From contig JAAUTT010000355.1 of the NCBI GenBank assembly GCA_012031335.1, forward strand, positions 1-5,637: a stretch of DNA of 5,637 nt. Reading direction: 5' to 3'. Below, piece after piece: positions 1 to 5,637 of this stretch. The position numbers and the translations under genes were made by a program. This stretch comes from Bacteroidales bacterium. GTDB taxonomy: Bacteria; Bacteroidota; Bacteroidia; Bacteroidales; JAAUTT01. Numbering within the stretch: position 1 is the stretch's first letter; each line of letters begins with the position of its first letter. The notes beneath the pieces were generated by a model. The model searched no databases and was not told the origin of the DNA. It was given only the letters and a program-made list of their open reading frames with translations.

Positions 1-1
1 T

Positions 2-94
2 TGGCAAAATGTGGATAAAACACTTTATTACCAGGCGATGGAACGAGTTGAATGGCATACTCCTTTAATTTTTCCCCATCCTTCGTACAGGTAA
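2..94 (+). CDS. C-terminal fragment of an unidentified protein
   Basis: Reading from base 2, 30 codons are open to a TAA stop at 92-94. They encode a tail that ends WHTPLIFPHPSYR. The composition (several aromatic residues, a PHPSYR end) looks like a real folded C-terminus rather than noise, and the other forward frame checked, starting at base 1, closes within six codons. The gene body lies outside the window, so no family can be named. It is followed by about 160 bp of AT-rich DNA before the HipA-like gene, so it is probably a separate transcription unit in the same direction. The fragment is short and could be chance. Confidence 0.4.
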   Translation, partial: WQNVDKTLYYQAMERVEWHTPLIFPHPSYR

Positions 95-255
95 TTTCAA
101 AAAACTTTTAAATTTATTCAATTGAATTTAAAACAATTGATTCAAAACGACAAACCTGGATATAAAATCAAAAAAGTATTAAGCAAATATCATTAACATA
201 CTAAGAGAAAGTTTAAACAGACTATAGTAATAAATAATTTATAACACGAAAATTT
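95..255 (+). promoter_or_regulatory. AT-rich leader of the HipA-like/DUF3037 pair, with palindromes
   Basis: This gap is very AT-rich. It holds a perfect 12-bp palindrome, ATTCAATTGAAT (116-127), followed ten bases later by a second CAATTG, and a perfect GTTTAAAC palindrome at 211-218. Palindromes upstream of a HipA-type operon could be operator sites, but palindromes of A/T-rich words are common by chance. No clear Bacteroidota promoter (TTTG, then TAnnTTTG) was found by eye. No Shine-Dalgarno sequence precedes the ATG at 256; the sequence before it is AACACGAAAATTT, consistent with the weak SD use of Bacteroidota. Confidence 0.3.
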
Positions 256-1047
256 ATGTCACTCCCTGTTTTTGAAGCAATCGGATTTCAAAAGATTCTG
301 GATAAGGGGGGTCATTCAAAACCCTGGGTTGTACTGATCAAAATAAGTGACAGTTTAAAACCATACGTTGTAAAGCTTTACAAAACCACTGATATAGAAG
401 CCAGAAACAAAATGACTGCTGAAGTAATGGGAAACTTATTAGCACGTGAGTTTGAATTGAATTCAGCCAATGCAGCTATTATTAATTTTTCGCCCGAATT
501 CCGAATGAAACTGAATGCAGCATGTGAAGAGGTATTATCGGTTGTTGATGAACGTCCAAAATTTGGATCAGAGTTTATAGAGGGTTCCCTTATGTTTAAC
601 CCGCAAACTGACAGGCAAACTATTCATAACATAATTGATGCGCCACTTTTATATGCTTTCGATTACTTTTTATGCAACAGAGATAGAAATAATAATAAAC
701 CTAACCTCCTGGTTAAAAGAAATGAAGGTATATTGATCGATCATGAGATGGGGTTGGAAATTGATAGAGGTACAATTGATAATCTCTTAAAAGAAATATG
801 GGACTCCCGGTACCAATACCATTTGTTTTATAATTACCTGAAAGAAACAAGAGGTAACAAAAACAACTTATTTGATGAGTTCTTGTTTTATTTGAATACA
901 TTGAAATTCACAAAATTTGATACTTACTTTGAACAGTTGGAATCACTAGGATTTAACACTCAAAAAGAAATTATCAAAGAATATTGGTTAACAGTTCAGC
1001 AAAATTCGAGTAAATTTGAAACTATTTTAAAAAGATCTATCCAATGA
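256..1047 (+). CDS. HipA-like kinase domain protein (HipA_2 type)
   Basis: A 263-aa protein that looks like a compact, single-domain member of the HipA-like kinase group found next to DUF3037 proteins. Visible features are a Gly/Ser-rich segment near residues 18-24 (GGHSKPW), a candidate ATP-binding lysine at K40 in YVVKLY, a catalytic-loop-like NRDRNNNKPN at 141-150 with candidate catalytic D143 and a metal-binding Asn, and an IDHE motif at 161-164 in place of DFG. A predicted kinase core is therefore intact. The protein is shorter than classical HipA (about 440 aa) and lacks its N-terminal subdomain. Its stop overlaps the next start as ATGA, so the two genes are translationally coupled. No HipB-like helix-turn-helix gene lies beside it, which separates it from classical HipAB toxin-antitoxin loci. 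The substrate is unknown. The family call is confident; toxin or defence roles would be inference. Confidence 0.85.
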   Translation: MSLPVFEAIGFQKILDKGGHSKPWVVLIKISDSLKPYVVKLYKTTDIEARNKMTAEVMGNLLAREFELNSANAAIINFSPEFRMKLNAACEEVLSVVDERPKFGSEFIEGSLMFNPQTDRQTIHNIIDAPLLYAFDYFLCNRDRNNNKPNLLVKRNEGILIDHEMGLEIDRGTIDNLLKEIWDSRYQYHLFYNYLKETRGNKNNLFDEFLFYLNTLKFTKFDTYFEQLESLGFNTQKEIIKEYWLTVQQNSSKFETILKRSIQ

Positions 1048-1906
1048 ACAAGCAGCTTATATATAGTATATTGCAATATAAGCATTCACCTGTACTTCGT
1101 GAAGCTATCAACATTGGCATATTGTTTTATTTCCCCGACCAGGAAAAGAAAATACATTTTCACTTTACGGATGCAACCCGTTTACGGTCTATCTACAAAG
1201 ATTTTGATATTCGTTATTTTAATACCATTCTAAAAATTATCCGGATAAATATTGAACAATATTCCGACCATATTTATGCTACTTCTCTTCAAACTTCAAA
1301 CTTTAAGAAGTTTATTAATGATTTCCTCCTTAAGGAAGACGATTCGGCTTTACAATTCAGCGAAATCCAATATGCAATAAATTCCTTTTCAAATGTCGAA
1401 AAAACTGTTGAAGCTTTTATTCACCTGTTACTTCCTTTAAGTGAAAAGAAAGACCATGAAGTGATTAAACACGATGAAAGGTTTATTTTAAAAAAATTCA
1501 GAACACGATTATTGTCCATTAAACCAGAACTGGACGGCCATTTGAAAAAGGATGTGGAAATTACCACTGAAGAAGTTAGCCTGAAATTTGAATTTGCCTG
1601 GAAAAATGGTTCTCTGAACCTAGTTCAGCCTCTTAGCTTTGACCTTCTGGATAAACACGCTATTCAAAAAAAACAGCTGAATTTTGCAGTTATCTGAACT
1701 GGTTAGGAAATTATACTCAAACAAATAACTATAGGATTGATCTTTTGCTTTCCGGGCCTCAACATAAAGAATTAAGTGATGCTTATAATAAATCCCTAAA
1801 ATTGCTTGAGAAATCAGAATCGAATAAAAAGCTCATAGCTTTTGAGGAGATTGATGGATATGTCGATTCTGCAGCTGAGTATATCCTCTCCGAACTCCAA
1901 AACTAA
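1044..1906 (+). CDS. DUF3037 family protein, interrupted by a frameshift
   Basis: The N-terminus, YSILQYKHSPVLREAINIG at residues 7-25, matches the hallmark of DUF3037 proteins (YS-x-LQY, then a region with N[IV]G[IV]). The first frame stops at 1695-1697 after 217 residues. Homologous-looking sequence continues in the -1 frame from about 1673 to a TAA at 1904-1906 (SYLNWLGNYTQTNNYRIDLL to AAEYILSELQN). Joining them at the A8 run 1666-1673 gives about 287 aa. One missing A explains the break. The zero-frame codons there are CAA AAA AAA CAG, so the site also reads as the slippery heptamer A_AAA_AAA. The start overlaps the HipA-like stop (ATGA). The biochemical function of DUF3037 is unknown; its persistent pairing with HipA-like kinases suggests a partner or regulator. 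Whether this copy is functional depends on the frameshift being real. Confidence 0.8.
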
Positions 1907-1920
1907 TTTTTCCAAAACAC

Positions 1921-2058
1921 TCCCCGGATCAGATTTCCCACTTGCCAGATCAGGTTTTAACGCCTCCGGATAGGGTTTTTATCCATCCCGATCAGGTTTT
2001 ATGGCGGCCCGATCAGGTTTCCTGCCATCCCGATCAGGTTTTTACCTCCCGGATCACC
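1921..2058. repeat. Tandem array with 21-bp period, core GATCAGGTTT
   Basis: Six units start at G1927, 1948, 1969, 1990, 2011 and 2032, exactly 21 bp apart. A degenerate seventh starts at 2052. The core GATCAGGTTT(T) is preserved in units 2, 4, 5 and 6; unit 1 has GATCAGATTT and unit 3 GATAGGGTTT. The last three or so bases of each unit before the next GATC are C-rich (often CCC or CCG), while the middle 6-8 bases vary. A conserved core with divergent middles at a fixed period differs from a freshly slipped minisatellite. The array sits in the gap between the convergent DUF3037 gene and the - strand 241-aa gene. No function is known to me. Binding-site array, transcript structure and old minisatellite are all possible. 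Confidence 0.85.
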
Positions 2059-2102
2059 ATCCAGGAAAAAGAAAGTGTCTAAATAGTCACAAAATACAAT
2101 TT

Positions 2103-2176
2103 AAACACGATGACATGAAGACACAAAGCATTTAAATTCTGATGTATTTCTTCGTGGCAATAGTGTCTTAGTGTTT
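2103..2176. repeat. Imperfect inverted repeat of the CACTAAGACAC/CACGAAG type
   Basis: The left arm, 2103-2128 (begins AAACACGATGACA), resembles the reverse complement of 2150-2176 (AAACACTAAGACAC, ending CCACGAAG), with several mismatches. The words ACACAAAG, CTTCGTGG and GTGTCTTAGTG match a style of dispersed intergenic repeat often seen in environmental bacterial genomes. It lies between the 21-bp array and the stop of the - strand gene and may fold in RNA between the convergent genes. It could be a decayed MITE-like element. No flanking target duplication is evident. Confidence 0.4.
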
Positions 2177-2238
2177 TACATTTAACTTCTTACCCAGCTT
2201 CTTAATTATTCTGGAGTTGTTTGTTCTTACTTGATAAT

Positions 2239-2964
2239 TCAAGCATTTCCCTTCTTCCGCGATAAGCTGTTTTTCTGTTGGAAAAACATGCTTACATAGC
2301 CTTTCTTTCGGGCCTCGTCGCGCCAAAAGATATATTGACCATGGTGACGTATCTCGTCTACAGCTTCCTTTACATAGGCATAAGCTTTGTCGCGGGTAAT
2401 TTTCATCTTATTGCCTTTTAGCCTGGCTCCGTTCGATTTTGCCAGTAAGTCGGCCATCTCTGCCGAAATAGTCGCAGCTTCATCGAACAGGTTCTGATCG
2501 ATGTTTACTTTAGCTAAAGGTTCCGGATTGGCTTTCGCCAGAACTGAGAGGTCACTCAGGTCCTGGATCATATCTGCATTGCCTCCTCCATCAGCAATTT
2601 TCTGCACAATGCTTAACAAATCGGGGATGTTCCGGTAAGCATGGAAACAATGGTGCAGCAGTTCGTCGCGCAGTTCGAAAGCTGCGGGAGACTTTTCGCC
2701 CCATTCCTTTTGGGCCGTTTCGACCGAATTAAACTCTTTTTGCCATATACTCTGGATATAACGGCATGCACCAATACGCAAAGGCAAATCATTAACCAAA
2801 TTCCAGTCTATACCGGCCTTGATTAGTTTTTCCTTGTCGTCCTGGCTCCATTCATAAAGGTCTTCGGCTTCCTGCAGGGCTATGGCTACAGGAATAGCAG
2901 GTTCCTTGGCATTGGCTATAGCTTCTATGGCCGTCCGTTTGAGTTCGAATGTTTCTTTACTCAT
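2239..2964 (-). CDS. Hypothetical 241-aa, predominantly helical protein
   Basis: A complete - strand gene with ATG at 2962-2964 and TGA at 2239-2241. I do not recognise a named family. The sequence is soluble-looking, without a signal peptide or membrane segment, and is rich in Ala, Glu, Lys and Asp, with patterns expected of successive amphipathic helices. Notable stretches are a His-rich ELLHHCFHAYRN near residues 101-112, a GGG loop near 125-127, a very basic LKGNKMKITRDKAYAYVKEA near 182-201 and a basic tail (SLSRKKGNA). No catalytic motif stands out. Its start follows AATTGAATTCTT without a Shine-Dalgarno sequence. It is convergent with the DUF3037 gene and divergent from phnX, so it is a monocistronic unit. 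Its coding character is clear from the length, the stable composition, and the fact that overlapping frames give only short fragments. Confidence 0.8.
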   Translation of the reverse strand: MSKETFELKRTAIEAIANAKEPAIPVAIALQEAEDLYEWSQDDKEKLIKAGIDWNLVNDLPLRIGACRYIQSIWQKEFNSVETAQKEWGEKSPAAFELRDELLHHCFHAYRNIPDLLSIVQKIADGGGNADMIQDLSDLSVLAKANPEPLAKVNIDQNLFDEAATISAEMADLLAKSNGARLKGNKMKITRDKAYAYVKEAVDEIRHHGQYIFWRDEARKKGYVSMFFQQKNSLSRKKGNA

Positions 2965-3344
2965 AAGAATTCAATTTAATTCTTTTACACATTAAAAAAT
3001 TATCATAACAAAAATTTATAAATAGCCACGAACCTGCCCCGACTGGCAGGCGGGTGGCATAAGTTATTCCTCTTTCACCATTATCCAAATCTGTCAAAGT
3101 AGAATTAATTTTCAGGAATAAAAGAGTTTAGTTTTCTTTTCCTTCAGGCTTGTTATGGTTTTTATATTTTAAAATTGATTTGAATCGTTAAACGGACTGG
3201 ATTCATTAAAAGTTACGACTGTAAGTGACATCGCATCTATTGATGCCCTTCTTCCTTCCCTATTTCTAATCATGACAAAATATATGGCTAATATTCCGCT
3301 AACATTTGCTGCCTAATTTGGCTCCCATATTATCAATAGGAATA
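2965..3344. other. Divergent intergenic region between the 241-aa gene and phnX
   Basis: About 380 bp with no supportable gene. The left part (2965-3024) is very AT-rich and must carry the promoter of the - strand gene. On that strand an AATTTTTG word around 3010-3018 is close to, but not an exact match for, the Bacteroidota TAnnTTTG element. A strong stem-loop lies at 3025-3058 (listed separately). The right part (about 3060-3344) must carry the phnX operon promoter. I saw no clear operator, riboswitch fold, tRNA or remnant coding sequence. The phnX start is preceded by AATAGGAATA, a weak Shine-Dalgarno-like AGGA. Confidence 0.5.
3025..3058. repeat. GC-rich interrupted stem-loop
   Basis: GCCAC (3025-3029) pairs with GTGGC (3054-3058), and CCTGCC (3033-3038) pairs with GGCAGG (3045-3050). 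The symmetrical internal loop is GAA/CGG and the terminal loop is CCGACT. All eleven base pairs are perfect, and the GC content contrasts sharply with the AT-rich flanks. There is no T tract on either side, so it is not a standard intrinsic terminator. CCTGCC/GGCAGG hairpins of this style occur as dispersed intergenic repeats in Bacteroidota, so a small mobile or REP-like element is plausible. A 5' UTR structure of either flanking gene is the alternative. Confidence 0.6.
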
Positions 3345-4186
3345 ATGAACAATATTAAAGCTGTCATTCTGGATTGGGCAGGTACATCGGTCGATTTCGG
3401 CTGCATGGGGCCCGTTAAGGTTTTTGTCGAAATATTTAAACGTTGGAATATCGACATTTCTCTGGAACAAGCTCGCTTGCCCATGGGCCTGGCTAAAAAG
3501 GACCATACCAGGATTTTACTCGAAATGCCCGAAATAACGCAACAGTGGCTCGATATCTATGGCCGGTCGCCAAAAGAAAAGGATGTGGATGAGATCTATA
3601 CATTGCTAACTCCTGTGATGAATGATATAATAAGCGATTTTGCCATTCCTGTTCCGGGATTATTAAATTTTTATCGGACCGGCTTAAATTGCAAGGGGTC
3701 AAGGTTGGATCCACCACAGGGTATATGGCCGGTATTATGGATAAACTGGTGCCTGAAGCCAGAAAACAGGGTTTCTACCCCGACTGTGTTGTATCGTCTA
3801 CCGAAGTGCCCGAAGGCCGGCCGGCTCCTTATATGTGCTACGAGAATGCCTATCCGCATGAATGTTTACCCCCTGAACCATATGGTAAAATTGGTGATAC
3901 CATCGCCGATATTCAGGAGGGACTCAATGCCGGGATGTGGACCATCGGACTTACCAAATCGGGCAACGAAGTGGGACTGTCGTGGGACGAAATAAACGAG
4001 GCCGATCCTTTTGTTGTAAACCTGGCCATCGAAAAAGCTGCCAAAAAACTCGGCAATGCCGGAGCCCATTATATTGCAGATGGTATCTGGGACTGTATTC
4101 CGATTCTGGAAGATATTAACTCCCGGATTCTTGCAGGCGAAATACCAAATTCACAGCTTTCAAAACCGAAATCTATCATGGTTTGA
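3345..4186 (+). CDS. phnX: Phosphonoacetaldehyde hydrolase, frameshifted
   Basis: A HAD-superfamily phosphonatase that hydrolyses phosphonoacetaldehyde to acetaldehyde and phosphate in the cytosol, the C-P-cleaving step of 2-aminoethylphosphonate breakdown. The start MNNIKAVILDWAGT is the family N-terminus with nucleophile D10. PMGLAKKDH at 46-54 carries K51, aligning with the Schiff-base lysine of characterised PhnX. GSTTGY at 122-127 is HAD motif II, and GDTIADIQEGLNAGMWT (184-200) holds the Mg-binding acidic residues (D185, D189). GRPAPYMCY (158-166) is also typical. The frame breaks at the T5 run 3668-3672. Reading -1 from there gives NFLSDRLKLQGVKVGSTTGY and restores a protein of about 280 aa, normal for the family. 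The zero-frame bases there form A_AAT_TTT. Upstream in-frame ATG 3306 is rejected because homology begins at 3345. The TGA overlaps the transporter's TTG start. Confidence 0.93.
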
Positions 4187-5509
4187 AAATATCCGCCCCC
4201 AATTTTACCCTTTCACGCAAGCAGCAAATATTCCTGTTTACCTGGCTTGGGTATGCCGGATTCTACTTCTGCCGTAAAAACTTCAGCGTTGCCATGCCCC
4301 TGATGAGCAATCAGCTTGGCTTCGACAACATGCAGCTGGCAAATTTAATCACCTTGTACAGCGTCATGTATATGGCCGGGCAGTTTGTTTCAGGCTTCCT
4401 CAACGACCGTCTTGGCGCTAAGGCTGTGGTGGGATATGGACTTGTCCTCTCGCTTGCAGCCAACATCTTTATGGGTTTCTTCCCATCTTTATCGTTTATG
4501 ATGGGCTGTATGTTGCTGAACGGAGCAGGCCAGTCAACCGGCTGGTCGGGCATGATCCGCATTATGTCCAACTGGTACGAAAAAAAAGAACGGGGTGTAG
4601 TCATGGGCTGGTGGACCACCTGTTATGTGGTTGGGGGCTTTGTTGCTGTGTTATTCGCTACCTGGTGGGGTACCAATAATATACTGCCCGATTTGGGCTG
4701 GAGAAAGGTTTTCTGGGCTCCTGCCCTGCTTTTGGCTGTCATCACCATTCTCTTCTGGAAAATATCCGGAACAAACCATATCACCAGTATGTGAACAGGG
4801 AAAAGGATTACTATCGGCAGACTATACCGAAGCTCCTGCTGTAAAAAGTGCAAGGGCCATCTTTATGGTGCTCTCAAATCCTGCTTTATGGCTCGTTGGG
4901 GGAATGTACTTTTTTACCAAATTTATCCGGTATTCATTCCTGTTCTGGCTCCCACTTTATTTCACACAACAATTCGGATATAGCGATAATATTGCCGGCT
5001 ATACTTCATCAGTTTTCGAACTGGCAGGATTCGCAGGAATTCTGGCTGCCGGATATCTGTCGGATAAAGTTTTCGGTGCCGGTCGCTTTTCGGTTAGCGC
5101 CATATTCCTGCTTTTATTGGGATTGCTGTTCTTTGTACAACCATGGATTGCCCATTTTGGTTACTGGGGAAATGTTGTGATTGTAGGGTTGGCAGGTTTT
5201 CTTATTTATGGCCCCGATTCGCTTATGTCGGGTGCTGCAGCCATGGATATCGGAAAGGCGCATCATACGGGAATTGCCGCCGGTTTTATTAATGGCATTG
5301 GTTCGGCAGGACAACTGCTTTCTCCTTTTGCTGTTGCTTACATTTCAGAAAAATACGGGTGGGAAAGCCTTTTTCAGGTATTCCTCTTTATGGCGTTGAT
5401 TGCGGCTGGTTTACTGGCCGTGAAATGGAATTATGGCACCATACGCCCGGTAAAAATTAAACAGGTATTTACAAGCTATGGATTCATCAAAGATATATCA
5501 AAAAACTGA
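4183..5509 (+). CDS. MFS transporter, organophosphate:phosphate antiporter (GlpT/OPA-like), frameshifted
   Basis: An inner-membrane 12-helix MFS protein, about 441 aa once corrected. FYFCRKNFSVAMP (27-39) matches the GlpT signature, with R31 equivalent to substrate-binding R45. FIRYSFLFW (247-255) places R249 at the position of GlpT R269. Both phosphate-binding arginines are thus present. The KERG motif after helix 4 (135-138) and VVGG (149-152) also fit, but GlpT His165 appears to be Tyr148, hinting at a different substrate. The first frame ends at 4794. The second half is in the +1 frame: dropping one A from 4759-4762 gives FWKYPEQTISP and joins the halves. The start is TTG, inside the phnX stop (TTGA); the next in-frame ATG would remove helix 1 and R31. 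Uptake of a phosphonate or phosphorylated compound is inferred from the operon context. Confidence 0.88.
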
Positions 5510-5637
5510 AGGGGATATAAATACCGGATTTTACAGACAGGATTGGTTAAACAGCAACATTCCGGCTAATACTTCGGAGTGGCTTGAAAAAGATGCTGAA
5601 GTGTTTATCCACCAATCGCTGTCAACTCCCTGTTTAA
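5478..5637 (+). CDS. Class III PLP-dependent aminotransferase/lyase (PbfA-like), 5' part only
   Basis: The frame from ATG 5478 stays open for 53 codons to the window edge and ends EVFIHQSLSTPCL. A HQSLSTPCL-type N-terminus is what I recall from class III PLP enzymes encoded beside phosphonate genes, including the PbfA group, which eliminates ammonia from 1-hydroxy-2-aminoethylphosphonate to give phosphonoacetaldehyde. That product is the PhnX substrate, so the context fits well. The PLP lysine and the rest of the fold are outside the window. The ORF overlaps the transporter's end by 32 bp, and an in-frame TAA at 5451 leaves ATG 5478 as the only likely start, with AGG at 5463-5465 as a weak ribosome site. 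An ordinary 2-AEP or omega-amino acid transaminase is the main alternative. Confidence 0.6.
   Translation, partial: MDSSKIYQKTEGDINTGFYRQDWLNSNIPANTSEWLEKDAEVFIHQSLSTPCL

Noticed and set aside
256..1047. Classical HipAB toxin-antitoxin locus
   Set aside because: The protein is too short for full HipA, and there is no upstream helix-turn-helix gene. The partner is DUF3037.
1921..2058. CRISPR array
   Set aside because: The conserved core is only about 10-13 bp and the variable part 8-11 bp, far too short for repeats and spacers, and no cas gene is present.
1879..2082. Coding heptapeptide repeat (PDQVxxx) in the 21-bp array
   Set aside because: One frame is open through the array, but it has no ATG, only an in-frame TTG at 1942, and it follows a TGA at 1876-1878. 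The third positions show no codon-like pattern, so non-coding DNA is more likely.
2641..2826. Small + strand ORF inside the 241-aa gene
   Set aside because: It is antisense to a longer, better supported gene, and its translation has no domain-like features.
3025..3058. Intrinsic terminator
   Set aside because: The stem is strong, but no T tract follows on either strand, and it lies upstream of both flanking genes rather than after a stop.
3306..3344. Longer PhnX start at ATG 3306
   Set aside because: The extra 13 residues have no counterpart in PhnX, whose N-terminus begins directly before the DWAGT nucleophile motif. ATG 3345 has an AGGA just upstream.
3493..3717. - strand ORFs within phnX and the transporter (also 3866-4069, 4311-4619, 4623-4853, 5114-5314)
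   Set aside because: They lie antisense to well-conserved coding sequence, and their translations show no recognisable motif. They are shadows.

Overview
The window most likely comes from a Bacteroidota genome, probably an environmental or gut-like anaerobe of the Bacteroidales/Marinilabiliales type. This is inferred from AT-rich intergenic DNA, weak or absent Shine-Dalgarno sequences, and a HipA-like kinase + DUF3037 gene pair of the type seen in Bacteroidota. No rRNA, tRNA or CRISPR array is visible, so the taxonomy is only suggestive.

Layout. Positions 2-94 hold the C-terminal tail of an unidentified + strand gene. After an AT-rich gap, 256-1047 encodes a compact HipA-like kinase. It overlaps by ATGA with a DUF3037 protein (1044-1906) that is split by a frameshift in an A8 run. 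Downstream lies a tandem array with a 21-bp period (about 1921-2058), built on the core GATCAGGTTT, followed by an imperfect inverted repeat (2103-2176). On the - strand, 2239-2964 encodes a 241-aa helical protein that I cannot assign. A 380-bp gap follows and contains one strong GC-rich stem-loop (3025-3058). The rest (3345-5637) is a + strand phosphonate-catabolism operon: phosphonoacetaldehyde hydrolase (phnX, frameshifted in a T run), an organophosphate/phosphonate-type MFS transporter of the GlpT/OPA family (frameshifted in a short A run), and the first 53 codons of a probable class III PLP enzyme.

How the genes work together. The transporter would bring in an organophosphonate or related anion. 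A PLP enzyme of the class III group (transaminase, or PbfA-like lyase) would generate phosphonoacetaldehyde. PhnX would then cleave the C-P bond to acetaldehyde and phosphate. The HipA-like/DUF3037 pair is unrelated to this. It is markedly more AT-rich, has no HipB-like partner here, and looks like an accessory islet.

Three separate genes each carry one single-base frameshift in a homopolymer, and each gene is otherwise well conserved on both sides. Sequencing or assembly indels are the simplest explanation. Two of the three do, however, fall in phase on canonical -1 slippery heptamers, so slippage is worth excluding experimentally.
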